Positions 1-7,390 of a stretch of DNA of 22,393 bases are shown here, one piece after another. Where the stretch lies: contig CAYPXR010000052.1 of NCBI GenBank assembly GCA_964414585.1, positions 1-22,393 of the forward strand, given 5' to 3'. The stretch is from DATEMU01 sp964414585. GTDB lineage: Bacteria > Planctomycetota > Phycisphaerae > UBA1845 > UTPLA1. The position numbers and the translations under genes are program-made. The notes under the pieces are model-generated. The model did not search any database. It worked only from the letters and a program-made list of their open reading frames with translations, and was not told the DNA's origin. Position 1 is the first letter of the stretch; each line of letters begins with the position of its first letter.

Positions 1-107
1 CGTCGAAGATGACGACGGGCCCCACGAGGCGAAACGGGCTCCTTTGGGTATTAACGAGCCGCCCGGAAATATTTCTCGCGATTCATACCCCCGGATACAC
101 TTTGAAA

Positions 108-1790
108 ATGTTGACCCCGGTCGATTCGAAGCAGACAAACCCCATTCCGGTGATAGCGGGGACGCTCGCCTTGGCCCACGTTGTCTTATCGCGTCTGGCT
201 TGGTCCAACGTCCCATTACAGACCGATACCGGCATCTGGGCCTACTTTGCGGGCCGAATGCTGGAGGGCGCCCGCCTTTATCGTGATCTATGGGAGAGCA
301 AGCCCCCCGGAATTTTCCTCACCTTCGCCGGGATTGAGTGGATTTTCGGCGTTGGCGGCGATCGAGCCCTGCTTTGGCTCGATGCCGTGGTCACAGTGGC
401 GGGCTGCCTGGTCACCTATGCCGTGGCCCGAAGATTTGCGTCACGGGGGCGGGCAACGGTCGCCGTTTGTTTCCTAAGCGTGGTGATGTGCCATCGGGTG
501 ATCGCGGATTGGGGCGACAATCTCGAAAAATTCGTCGCCTTTTTCGAGATGACGGCGCTATGGCTCATTTTGTCGGGCAGTTCGTGTCGCCGTTGGCTTT
601 GGATCGGCGTGTGTTGTGGAATGGCTGCCGTGTTCAAGCAAACGGGAATGCTGCTGTTCGCGATATTGATCGTCGGAGGTGCACTGGATTGGCGCGAACT
701 GAGAATTCGCGAGCGCCGGGGACGAGCTTTGGGATTCTTGATTGCCGGCGCATCGATCCCCTGGATTTTGGTTTTTCTTTGGCTTTGGGCAAACGGGGCT
801 GTCACCGATTTTTGGCGGCAAGTCGTCGTCCACGACCTCGGCCGGGCCACGACGGACCCGTCGGAACGAATTGAACCGCTTACCTGGGCGCATTGGACCA
901 ACGTTGGTCAGCACCTGGCCTTGACGATGATCATCATGGGCCCGGCGCTCGCGGCCCTTCCGGCGTTGGGAATCCGGCGGCGTGGGAAAAGAGATCATCA
1001 AGGCGAACGACAGGGACTGGGACTTGTCGCCGTCTATGCGATTTCAGCGACGCTGGTATTCGTCCTCGCGCCCAACGGTTACGGGCATTATCTGTTGCAA
1101 GCGGCGCCGCCGGCCGCCGTGCTGACGGCATGGGTGTTCTCGTTTGAGTGGAACCCGCGACATCGAACACTGACGATGATCGTCCTGTTCGCCGGGCTGG
1201 CCGTGGGGATTTGGCAGCTAAAGGACCATGTGACGTTCATATTAGATTCGGACTACGGCCCGCGCCGCGCCTACGCAAGTATTCGCGATCGGAAAACGGC
1301 CCTGACGAAAGTGGTGCGTGGACAGCGTGGTCCGGACCCGTCGGTGATGCTTTGGCCCGCCGATCATGCCGTCAATTATTATGCCCAACGACGAACGCCG
1401 TTGGAGATTTGCCAGGCGATTGACATTTTCGGCGGACGAATAAAACTCTTGAATCCACCCATTTCAAGCGTCATTGAACGATTGCAGTCAATGCCGCCGG
1501 ACGTGATTATCGACTGGACGTCGATCAGCGTCGGGCACGCCGACCCGAACAATCCAAATTCTCCGCCGGTGATATTGATACCGACCGACGGTTTTTCGCT
1601 GGCGGAGGAACCGAATCCGGATCACGAGCGACTGGAGGGTCGTCTCTTGGCCCCATTGAAGGCGTGGATTCGGCGCGACTACGGCGGACAAGTGCGATAT
1701 GACCAACGATGCACGGCCTATTTTCGCAGTGCCGCTTGGCGTGATGTGTGGGACTATCTTCGCCGGGATCATGTCCGGCGCATCGACTGA
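108..1790 (+). CDS. GT39/ArnT-like membrane glycosyltransferase
   Basis: Predicted polytopic inner-membrane protein of about 560 residues, resembling the dolichyl/polyprenyl-phosphate-dependent glycosyltransferases (GT39, ArnT/PMT-like), which move a sugar from a lipid carrier to an extracytoplasmic acceptor. A first hydrophobic helix (IPVIAGTLALAHVVLSRL) is followed by a first loop with the typical 'TDTGIWAYFAGRMLEGARLY' and 'WESKPPG' motifs, where the conserved acidic residue sits. About ten hydrophobic segments follow, then a soluble C-terminal part of roughly 170 residues. The reading frame stays open upstream to base 9 and off the window edge. I chose the ATG at 108 because the first TM helix starts soon after it, but no Shine-Dalgarno is visible there, so the start is uncertain. 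The SGNH-like gene follows 9 bases after the stop, which suggests co-transcription and a joint role in envelope glycan synthesis or modification. The acceptor is unknown. Confidence 0.75.
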   Translation: MLTPVDSKQTNPIPVIAGTLALAHVVLSRLAWSNVPLQTDTGIWAYFAGRMLEGARLYRDLWESKPPGIFLTFAGIEWIFGVGGDRALLWLDAVVTVAGCLVTYAVARRFASRGRATVAVCFLSVVMCHRVIADWGDNLEKFVAFFEMTALWLILSGSSCRRWLWIGVCCGMAAVFKQTGMLLFAILIVGGALDWRELRIRERRGRALGFLIAGASIPWILVFLWLWANGAVTDFWRQVVVHDLGRATTDPSERIEPLTWAHWTNVGQHLALTMIIMGPALAALPALGIRRRGKRDHQGERQGLGLVAVYAISATLVFVLAPNGYGHYLLQAAPPAAVLTAWVFSFEWNPRHRTLTMIVLFAGLAVGIWQLKDHVTFILDSDYGPRRAYASIRDRKTALTKVVRGQRGPDPSVMLWPADHAVNYYAQRRTPLEICQAIDIFGGRIKLLNPPISSVIERLQSMPPDVIIDWTSISVGHADPNNPNSPPVILIPTDGFSLAEEPNPDHERLEGRLLAPLKAWIRRDYGGQVRYDQRCTAYFRSAAWRDVWDYLRRDHVRRID

Positions 1791-1799
1791 GATTTGATC

Positions 1800-2975
1800 A
1801 TGTCGAACCCAATTCAAACGCCGGAAAACGCGCCGCCGGCTCCGACGGTACGACGTCCGCCGCTGTATGCGAAGCTGGCGCTTGGACTGCTGAGCGTCTC
1901 GCTGGTGTTTGCCGGATTTTCCGCGTGGGTATGGCTGCGTGCAGACGGCGATGTCCAGTATCGACGCGGCTATTCGCCGCTGACCGCGGAATGGCAGAAC
2001 TCGCATGACTGGACCGCCGACCCGTACATCGGGAAGACCCTTCGCTGCGATGTCGACATGACGGCGGCGAACGAATTGGGGCGGAGCTATTCCTACAAAG
2101 CCCAGCCGATCGGCGCTCACGGCGAATGTTTTCGAGATCATCCCACGCACGAGCCCGTCTTCGCCGTCGCCGTTGGTGACAGTTTCGTCTTCGGTCACAA
2201 AGTCGCTTTGGAGGCCGTCTGGACCGAGCGACTCGAGAAAGCCGTCGGCCGCGACGTTGTTAACCTGGGGCTATCGGCCTCGGGGCCGACTCAATACCTG
2301 CGCACTTTTGAAGTTCATGGGGCACGCCTCAAGCCTCGCATTGTCATCATGGTCACCTTTGTCAACGATTGGCTGGACGAGGCCTGTTTCCAGGCGTGGT
2401 GGGAGGCCCGCCAAAAGCTCGGACCGCAAATCGACTATCCGCGCTCCAACGCATTCTACGAAGCCGTTCACAAAAACGCTTATCGCCTCCCGCCGGATTG
2501 GCGGCACCCTCCGCTGGGCGGCAGTGAGGAACTCAAGATCGGTGACGAGACCTATCTTTTCGATGCCAGCGCCTATGCCGCGCAGGACGCACGAAGCCCG
2601 ACCATCGCCGGCGGCAAGGCGTCGGAGGAAAAGACCATTGTCGAATTGCGCGAGATGGCGGCCGCTGCCGGGGCGAAATTGATCGTTGTCGTGATCCCCG
2701 CCAAGGAATTCGTCTACCACGAGCAGATCAAGGCACTTATTCCCTATTCGAAAAACATGCCGCCGGATACGTTTTGCAATGCGATCACGGACTGGTGCAG
2801 AAAGAACGGCATCCTCTGCGTGAATATGTTGCCGATTTTTCGCCGGCGCGCCGAGGCGGGTGAACACCCCTTCTTCCCACGGGATGGCCACCTCCGCGAG
2901 GAGGGCAATCAAATGGTCGCTGACGAGCTTTACCGCGTCTTGAGTGAGAACCGGCTGCTGCCGGCTCAAGAATAA
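1800..2975 (+). CDS. Membrane-anchored SGNH/GDSL-hydrolase-like protein
   Basis: Protein of 391 residues with a short cytoplasmic N-terminus, one TM helix (about residues 24-46) and an extracytoplasmic SGNH-hydrolase-like domain. The four blocks can be seen: 'VGDSFVFGH' with D127/S128 (block I nucleophile), 'NLGLSASGPTQY' (block II Gly), 'FVNDW' with N189 (block III) and 'RDGHLREEGN' with D362 and H364 (block V Asp/His). The family includes esterases and O-acetyl-transferases or esterases acting on surface glycans. A TTG at 1794 could also serve as start, but the ATG at 1800 is preferred. It follows the GT39-like gene by 9 bases. Its 3' end overlaps the end of the convergent aldolase gene by 10 bases. 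Substrate is unknown; an acyl-group modifier of the glycan made by its neighbour is an inference. Confidence 0.75.
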   Translation: MSNPIQTPENAPPAPTVRRPPLYAKLALGLLSVSLVFAGFSAWVWLRADGDVQYRRGYSPLTAEWQNSHDWTADPYIGKTLRCDVDMTAANELGRSYSYKAQPIGAHGECFRDHPTHEPVFAVAVGDSFVFGHKVALEAVWTERLEKAVGRDVVNLGLSASGPTQYLRTFEVHGARLKPRIVIMVTFVNDWLDEACFQAWWEARQKLGPQIDYPRSNAFYEAVHKNAYRLPPDWRHPPLGGSEELKIGDETYLFDASAYAAQDARSPTIAGGKASEEKTIVELREMAAAAGAKLIVVVIPAKEFVYHEQIKALIPYSKNMPPDTFCNAITDWCRKNGILCVNMLPIFRRRAEAGEHPFFPRDGHLREEGNQMVADELYRVLSENRLLPAQE

Positions 2976-3880
2976 ATCTTGATGATCTGATCGAGGAACT
3001 TCAACGCCTCGTTGCGCTTGCGCTGGAAGGTGTTGCGGCCGATGATGGAGCCGAAGCCGCCGCCGTCGCGGATGGCCTTGCACTCCTCGAAGACCTCGGC
3101 GTCGTTGTCCTTCTTGGCGCCGCCGCTGAAGATGACGATCCGGCGGCCGTTAAAGGCGCACTGGGTGACGTGCTTCACGCGCTCGGCCATGGTGCCGATC
3201 GCGATCTTTTCTTTCTCATAGACCTTTCGGGCGGCGTCCTGCTCGATATGGGCGGAAGGCAGCTTCACTTTTACGATGTGCGCGCCCATCTGGCAGGCAA
3301 TCTGCGCCGCGTAACCGGCGACGTCGATCGCCGTCTCGCCCTCTTTGGAAAGCGAGCTGCCGCGCGGATAGCTCCACACGATGACGGCCAGACCGGCGGC
3401 CTTGGCTTCCTGGGCGTATTCCCGAAGTTCTTCGTACATCTGCTTTCGCAGCGTGGAGCCGGGGTAAATCGTCAGACCGACGCCGCAGCAACCGAGCCGC
3501 TGGGCGTCCTTGACGGAAGCGGTCAGCGCCTGCCAGGAGTCTTTCTCGTCCGCAAGTGAGTCGTGGTTGTTCGCTTTAAGGATCAGGGGGACCTCGCCCG
3601 CGAAGTCGGCGGCGCCGGCCTCCAAGAAGCCGAGCGGCGCGGCGTAGGCGTTCAAGCCGGCTTCGATCGCGATCTTGAAATGGTAGTGGGGGTCATAGCC
3701 CGCGTCGTTGGGGCCGAAGCTACGAGCAGGGCCGTGCTCCCAGCCTTGGTCGACCGGCAGGATGACCATTCGGCCGATCCCCGCAAGGCGGCCGTGATTC
3801 AGCATCCGTGCCAGATTGGTCAGGACCCCTGGATTTTCCCCTTTGTACCAACTCAAAATCTCGCGAACTCGCTCGGTCAT
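2966..3880 (-). CDS. fbaB: Class I fructose-bisphosphate aldolase (DhnA/FbaB type)
   Basis: Cytosolic glycolytic enzyme, 304 residues, of the DhnA/FbaB class I aldolase family, which splits fructose-1,6-bisphosphate into DHAP and glyceraldehyde-3-phosphate through a Schiff-base lysine. Seen in the protein: 'LPVDQGWEHGP' (residues 41-51, family signature), 'HIVKVKLP' (201-208) with K204/K206 at the expected Schiff-base strand, and the phosphate-binding ends 'FSGG' (251-254) and 'IIGRNTFQR' (279-287). The ATG at 3880 is preceded by AAGGAG with good spacing. It lies 98 bases downstream of the phosphatase-fold gene and pgk on the same strand, so a glycolytic operon is plausible. Related enzymes of the family act in aromatic amino acid or autoinducer metabolism, but the pgk neighbourhood favours glycolysis. 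Confidence 0.88.
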   Translation of the reverse strand: MTERVREILSWYKGENPGVLTNLARMLNHGRLAGIGRMVILPVDQGWEHGPARSFGPNDAGYDPHYHFKIAIEAGLNAYAAPLGFLEAGAADFAGEVPLILKANNHDSLADEKDSWQALTASVKDAQRLGCCGVGLTIYPGSTLRKQMYEELREYAQEAKAAGLAVIVWSYPRGSSLSKEGETAIDVAGYAAQIACQMGAHIVKVKLPSAHIEQDAARKVYEKEKIAIGTMAERVKHVTQCAFNGRRIVIFSGGAKKDNDAEVFEECKAIRDGGGFGSIIGRNTFQRKRNEALKFLDQIIKIYS

Positions 3881-3978
3881 CGGACGGCTCCTTCAAAAAG
3901 CATCGATTCAAGCGTCTATGAAGGTACCATTTAGGGCGGCTGAGTCAAGCATCGCGCGAATCGGCGGCTTCCATCGGA

Positions 3979-4560
3979 TCAATTTTTTGCCGCGAGCCTG
4001 ACCGGGTCCACCTGGATTTCCCGCCAACGCTCGTCGCCGTCGATGTATTCCCAAAATCGGCCATAGCCCGCATCCTCCAACCGGCAACGGAGAACCGCAT
4101 AAGCGAATTGGCCGACGACGACGGCAATCGTGTCATCGGGATGTCGCTTCAGGATCTTTCGAAGGGCGTCGATGAGCCGGCGTGCGGCGACGAGGATGGA
4201 TTCGCCTTCGGGCGGTTCGACCGTGGTCGGCTCGGCCCGCCATTGACGATCGACCTTGGGGAATCGATCGCGGAATTCCTCGATGGTCAGGCCCTCCCAA
4301 TGCCCCAGGTCCATCTCGCGGAGCTCCTTGATCGCGCGAAAACGAATTCCGATCTCATGCGCAATGACGGCGGCGGTTTGTTTCGTCGCCTGTTCGGGCC
4401 CGCAGCGGCAGATCGTCGGCTTGAGCAGTGAAACGGCGCCGCCATCGACGATGGCTTGCTGATGGCCGGCCTGGTTGAGCGGCAAATCGGTGTCGCCGGA
4501 CAATCGACCTTGCATGCGCCAATCCGTTTGAGCCGAAGCGATCAGGATAATTCGGGTCAT
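3979..4560 (-). CDS. Histidine-phosphatase-fold protein lacking catalytic residues (pseudoenzyme)
   Basis: Protein of 193 residues that follows the layout of the histidine phosphatase (phosphoglycerate mutase-like) superfamily: a first strand and loop ('RIILIASAQTDWRMQGRLSG'), 'DLPLNQAGHQQA', 'ELREMDLGHWEGLT' (residues 79-92, matching the family 'L.E.d.G.WEG') and a late strand 'TIAVVVGQFAYAVL'. The catalytic RHG of the first motif reads A-S-A (residues 8-10), the Arg of the usual 'S..RA.QTA' is Ala/Thr in 'GPEQATKQTA', and the second catalytic His ('V.HG') is Gln151. The acid/base Glu region is kept. A normal phosphohistidine mechanism is therefore unlikely. It starts 26 bases after the pgk stop with no clear Shine-Dalgarno, suggesting coupling to pgk. 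A binding or regulatory role in sugar-phosphate metabolism is only an inference. Confidence 0.8.
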   Translation of the reverse strand: MTRIILIASAQTDWRMQGRLSGDTDLPLNQAGHQQAIVDGGAVSLLKPTICRCGPEQATKQTAAVIAHEIGIRFRAIKELREMDLGHWEGLTIEEFRDRFPKVDRQWRAEPTTVEPPEGESILVAARRLIDALRKILKRHPDDTIAVVVGQFAYAVLRCRLEDAGYGRFWEYIDGDERWREIQVDPVRLAAKN

Positions 4561-4586
4561 GGTGGGTGCGCCGACGAATCGGCCCT

Positions 4587-5831
4587 TCAGGCTTCGTCCA
4601 GAATCTCTATGGTTGCAAACGGCTTTCCTTCTAGAAATTCGAGGCTCGCACCGCCGCCGGTCGAAATGTGCGTCATTCTATCCGCCAGGCCCGCCGCCTC
4701 CACGGCCGCCGCCGAATCGCCGCCGCCGATGATCGTCGTCGCGCCCTTCGCCGTCGCGTCCGCCAGGGCGTTGGCTACCGCAAGCGTCCCGCGATCGAAT
4801 GGAGATGTCTCGAACGCGCCCATGGGCCCGTTCCAGACGACGGTCTTGGCCCTCGAAATCGCCTCTCGATAGGCCGCCGACGTCGCCGGGCCGATATCCA
4901 GACCCATGAGTTCGTCCGCGATGTCTCCCGCGACGACTTTTGTTGAAACGCTTGATTCCAGCCTGGCGGCGCACACGCTGTCGCTGGGAAGCTGAATCTT
5001 GTTTCCGGCTTTGGAGAGCAGGTCGCGCGCGAGATCAATCTTGTCTTTTTCGCATAGGCTCTTGCCCACGCGGATGCCCTTCGCCGCGAAAAATGTGTAG
5101 GTCATTGCGCCGCCGATCAAGATTGTGTCCACCTTCGGCAGCAGGCTCTCAATGACATTGATCTTATCGCTGACCTTCGCGCCGCCGAGGATGGCGACAA
5201 AGGGCCGGTCGGGGCTGGCCAGGGCGTCGCCGAGAAATCGCAGTTCTTTTTGCACCAAATGGCCGCAGACGCGTTTTCCGGGTCCCAGCAGCAACGGGAC
5301 ATCGTACATGCTCACGTGCTTGCGATGGCAGGTTCCGAAGGCGTCGTTGCAATAAAGGTCGGCATGGCGCGCGAGTCCTTTCGCGAAAGAATTGATCTGC
5401 GACTTCTGCTCGGCCGTCGGTTTCTTGTCCGGATTTTTCTTGGCGGAATCGATGAGCGTTTCCGCGGCATGAAATCGCAAGTTCTCCAGCACCGCGACGT
5501 CTCCGGACTTCAACTCCGACACGACCCGGTCGGCCTTTTCAGCGACGCAATCCTCGGCAAAGCGAACCGGTTTTGACAAGAGCGTTGCCAAATGATTCGC
5601 CACAGGCCGTAGACTGAACGCTGTTTCATAGCCTTTGCCGGAGGGTCGGCCGAGATGGCTCATCAAAATCAATTTGCCGCCGCGATCCAGAACGCTGCGA
5701 ATCGACGGCAGCGCCTGAACCACTCGCCGGTCATCGGTGATCGTTCCGCCGTCGAGCGGCACGTTGAAATCGACGCGCATCAGAATGCGACGATCGCGGA
5801 CGTCGATCTCATCGATCGTTTTTTTCGCCAC
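4587..5831 (-). CDS. pgk: Phosphoglycerate kinase
   Basis: Cytosolic glycolytic enzyme, 414 residues, transferring phosphate between 1,3-bisphosphoglycerate and ADP. Family motifs are clear: 'LMRVDFNVPLDGG' (residues 17-29), 'SHLGRPSG' (58-65), 'LENLRFH' (115-121), 'NDAFGTCHRKH' (162-172), 'GGAKVSDK', 'WNGPMGAFE', 'IIGGGDSAAA' (367-376) and 'STGGGAS' (390-396). There is a small lysine-rich insertion after 'LRFH' (about residues 124-149) compared with typical bacterial enzymes, which partly explains the slightly long chain. The start is a GTG preceded by GAGGAG at 7-base spacing. This start lies 23 bases inside the 3' end of the pseudopilin-like gene, so translation is probably coupled to it. 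Downstream are the phosphatase-fold gene (26 bases) and the aldolase. Confidence 0.96.
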   Translation of the reverse strand: MAKKTIDEIDVRDRRILMRVDFNVPLDGGTITDDRRVVQALPSIRSVLDRGGKLILMSHLGRPSGKGYETAFSLRPVANHLATLLSKPVRFAEDCVAEKADRVVSELKSGDVAVLENLRFHAAETLIDSAKKNPDKKPTAEQKSQINSFAKGLARHADLYCNDAFGTCHRKHVSMYDVPLLLGPGKRVCGHLVQKELRFLGDALASPDRPFVAILGGAKVSDKINVIESLLPKVDTILIGGAMTYTFFAAKGIRVGKSLCEKDKIDLARDLLSKAGNKIQLPSDSVCAARLESSVSTKVVAGDIADELMGLDIGPATSAAYREAISRAKTVVWNGPMGAFETSPFDRGTLAVANALADATAKGATTIIGGGDSAAAVEAAGLADRMTHISTGGGASLEFLEGKPFATIEILDEA

Positions 5832-6420
5832 CGTCGGGCTCCTCGTCCATCATGGATTCACGCATCACGTGTTCGAGCCGGAATCCCGCCGGCCCCGGGT
5901 CATCGCTTCGCAAGTTGTCGCCGATTTGCGAGACATCCTCCAGGCCGAAATCGCAATCAGGTCCGGCGGACACGAAGACCGGTCGGCCGTTATTCGCCAT
6001 CACGTAGGGCGAATTTGACGTCTCAGAAAAATACTTGAGCGGCGTGCCCCACGGATCGACCAGCACCCGTCGGCCGGGACCCTGCCAGACGGAGGGCGGC
6101 AGTTTTTCCAGGGTTCGGCGCGTCCGGTCAAAGTCGAGCAGCGCCGCGGTCACCCAGTTGGCCGCGTTGGGCTCGGGAGATTTCGGAAAGCGATCGTTCG
6201 CACGATGGTATTGTGCCAGGGCCTTGTCGAGTTCGGAAAGCAGGCGCACGGCGAGGTTTCGGCGCTCGGCGGCCTGAAGATCGCGCGTCCAGCCCACGAG
6301 GAGGAACAGCCCCGCCCCGATGATCAGTACGGCGATGGCCATTTCGACCAGCGTCATGGCGGACCGTCGGCGAGGCGCGGCGCCGGACAAATCCATCTGA
6401 AGAAATCGAGGTGCTCGCAT
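5809..6420 (-). CDS. Prepilin-type N-terminal methylation domain protein (pseudopilin-like)
   Basis: Protein of 203 residues with a type IV prepilin-like leader: basic 'APRRRSA' followed by 'MTLVEMAIAVLIIGAGLFLL', giving predicted cleavage after Ala21 and the conserved Glu at +5 (E26). After the hydrophobic alpha-1 helix comes a helical stretch, then 'VDPWGTPLKY' and 'PVFVSAGPDCDFG', which resemble the C-terminal part of GspG-like pseudopilins. The Ala at -1 replaces the common Gly, which prepilin peptidases can tolerate. The ATG at 6420 has GAGGA upstream. The frame is open further upstream, but the leader fits the chosen start. It is the first gene of the minus-strand run and overlaps the pgk start by 23 bases. 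No secretion machinery is encoded nearby, as is common for the many scattered prepilin-like genes of planctomycetes. The Asp/Glu-rich C-terminus is unremarkable. Confidence 0.82.
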   Translation of the reverse strand: MRAPRFLQMDLSGAAPRRRSAMTLVEMAIAVLIIGAGLFLLVGWTRDLQAAERRNLAVRLLSELDKALAQYHRANDRFPKSPEPNAANWVTAALLDFDRTRRTLEKLPPSVWQGPGRRVLVDPWGTPLKYFSETSNSPYVMANNGRPVFVSAGPDCDFGLEDVSQIGDNLRSDDPGPAGFRLEHVMRESMMDEEPDGGEKNDR

Positions 6421-6503
6421 GGTCCGTTCTTCCTCGATGTTATGAGAACGCAAACGGGGGTCAAGGAGACGCCCGAAGCCGCCCAATTGCTGGATGAAAC
6501 CGG

Positions 6504-6531
6504 ATAATCGGCCTCTTCTGTAACTTGTCAG
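6504..6531 (-). promoter_or_regulatory. Candidate sigma-70 promoter for the pseudopilin-pgk operon
   Basis: On the minus strand CTGACA (6526-6531) is followed after 16 bases by GATTAT (6504-6509), about 84 bases before the ATG at 6420. The -35 matches the consensus at 5 of 6 positions and the -10 at 4 of 6. Its -35 lies on the -35 of the plus-strand promoter. Confidence 0.35.
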
Positions 6532-6553
6532 GGCTCCGTCAGGCATCAATAAT
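6525..6553 (+). promoter_or_regulatory. Candidate sigma-70 promoter for the zinc-ribbon protein gene
   Basis: TTGTCA (6525-6530), a 17-base spacer and AATAAT (6548-6553), each 5 of 6 to the consensus. A start near 6560 would leave a leader of about 45 bases before the ATG at 6605. It could also serve the ABC exporter genes by read-through. Confidence 0.5.
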
Positions 6554-6604
6554 CCATTGGTCCGCGCCGTCGTGAGTCGAAAAGCATCGATGGGATGAGT
6601 ACGC

Positions 6605-7330
6605 ATGGCGATTTCCGTCACCTGCAAATGCGGCAAGCAGATGAAAGTCAAGGACGAGCTGGCCGGCAAGGCCGTTCGTTGTCCGGATTGCAAAGCGCCG
6701 CTGCGCATCCCCGGAGCGCCGTCGACGGCCGTCGCCTCCGGCAAGTCGTCTGCCGGTCGAGGTTCGACTCCGAAGGTGGATGAGCAAGCCGCCTTGATGA
6801 AGTTTCAGGATGCGCAGAAGAAAAAACAGCTTTCAGCGGAAGAAGAGGCCAAGTACCGCGCGGAACAGAACAAACTGATCGAAAGCTACGATCAACTCAG
6901 CGGACGAGGAGGCGGAGGCAAGGACGACAAGGACAAGAAAAAAGGACAATTCGCCGAGGGGAAGCCGAAAAAGCCCACGATCTTCACGAAAATCGCCGAC
7001 GTATTCGGGACGATGTTTGGCACGTTTGCCTTCAAGTACGTAATGATTTTCGTTCTCGCGGGAATCGGAGTGACCGGCAGCGTGCTGATCGTGAAATACG
7101 TCACGAGTTACATGCACAAAGAGACCAACGTGGGCGTCCCCAATAAGGACCGGGCCCGCCAGCTGCTCAAAGACGTCAAACAAGACATTGCCGACAAGAA
7201 CTGGGAGGTCGCCAAAAACAAGCTCGACGAGATGATCCGTCTCGACAAGACCCTGGGCATCCATCGGGATTACCAACAGATGCGGAAACAAGTCGAAAAG
7301 GCCCTGGCCGCACAGAAGAAGCCCAAATAA
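6605..7330 (+). CDS. Zinc-ribbon, single-pass membrane protein of unknown function
   Basis: Protein of 241 residues. The N-terminus holds a zinc ribbon with C7-x-C9 and C26-P-D-C29 ('VTCKCGKQMKV...AVRCPDCKAPLRIP'), a type very frequent in planctomycete proteins. Next is a charged, low-complexity linker with a helical segment (about 60-95) and a Gly/Lys/Asp-rich stretch (100-120). One TM helix covers about 145-165, and the C-terminal part is helical ('KDRARQLLKDVKQDIADKNWEVAKNKLDEMI'-like region, TPR-like in style). By the positive-inside trend the zinc ribbon is probably cytoplasmic and the C-terminal helices extracytoplasmic. The ATG at 6605 is the clear start, with a weak purine-rich stretch upstream. 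It sits 60 bases ahead of the ABC exporter genes on the same strand, so a link with them is possible but not shown. Confidence 0.75.
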   Translation: MAISVTCKCGKQMKVKDELAGKAVRCPDCKAPLRIPGAPSTAVASGKSSAGRGSTPKVDEQAALMKFQDAQKKKQLSAEEEAKYRAEQNKLIESYDQLSGRGGGGKDDKDKKKGQFAEGKPKKPTIFTKIADVFGTMFGTFAFKYVMIFVLAGIGVTGSVLIVKYVTSYMHKETNVGVPNKDRARQLLKDVKQDIADKNWEVAKNKLDEMIRLDKTLGIHRDYQQMRKQVEKALAAQKKPK

Positions 7331-7390
7331 GGCGGCGTTTGTACCACTGGATTCTTTTCTCCAACCGCCGCTAAACTCCGTCAATTCCTT

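Noticed and set aside
2271..3083. 270-codon minus-strand frame opposite the SGNH-like gene
   Set aside because: No family similarity can be seen, it overlaps the aldolase gene out of frame, and the SGNH motifs on the plus strand explain the region.
5819..5825. A-AAA-AAC slippery heptamer (minus strand) at the pseudopilin/pgk overlap
   Set aside because: It fits the frame of the pseudopilin gene, but a -1 shift does not lead into the pgk frame, and no strong downstream structure was seen, so a programmed fusion is not supported.
7331..7371. GCGGCG/CGCCGC inverted repeat between the zinc-ribbon gene and the ABC ATPase gene
   Set aside because: Loop of about 28 bases and no T tract after it; not convincing as terminator or operator.
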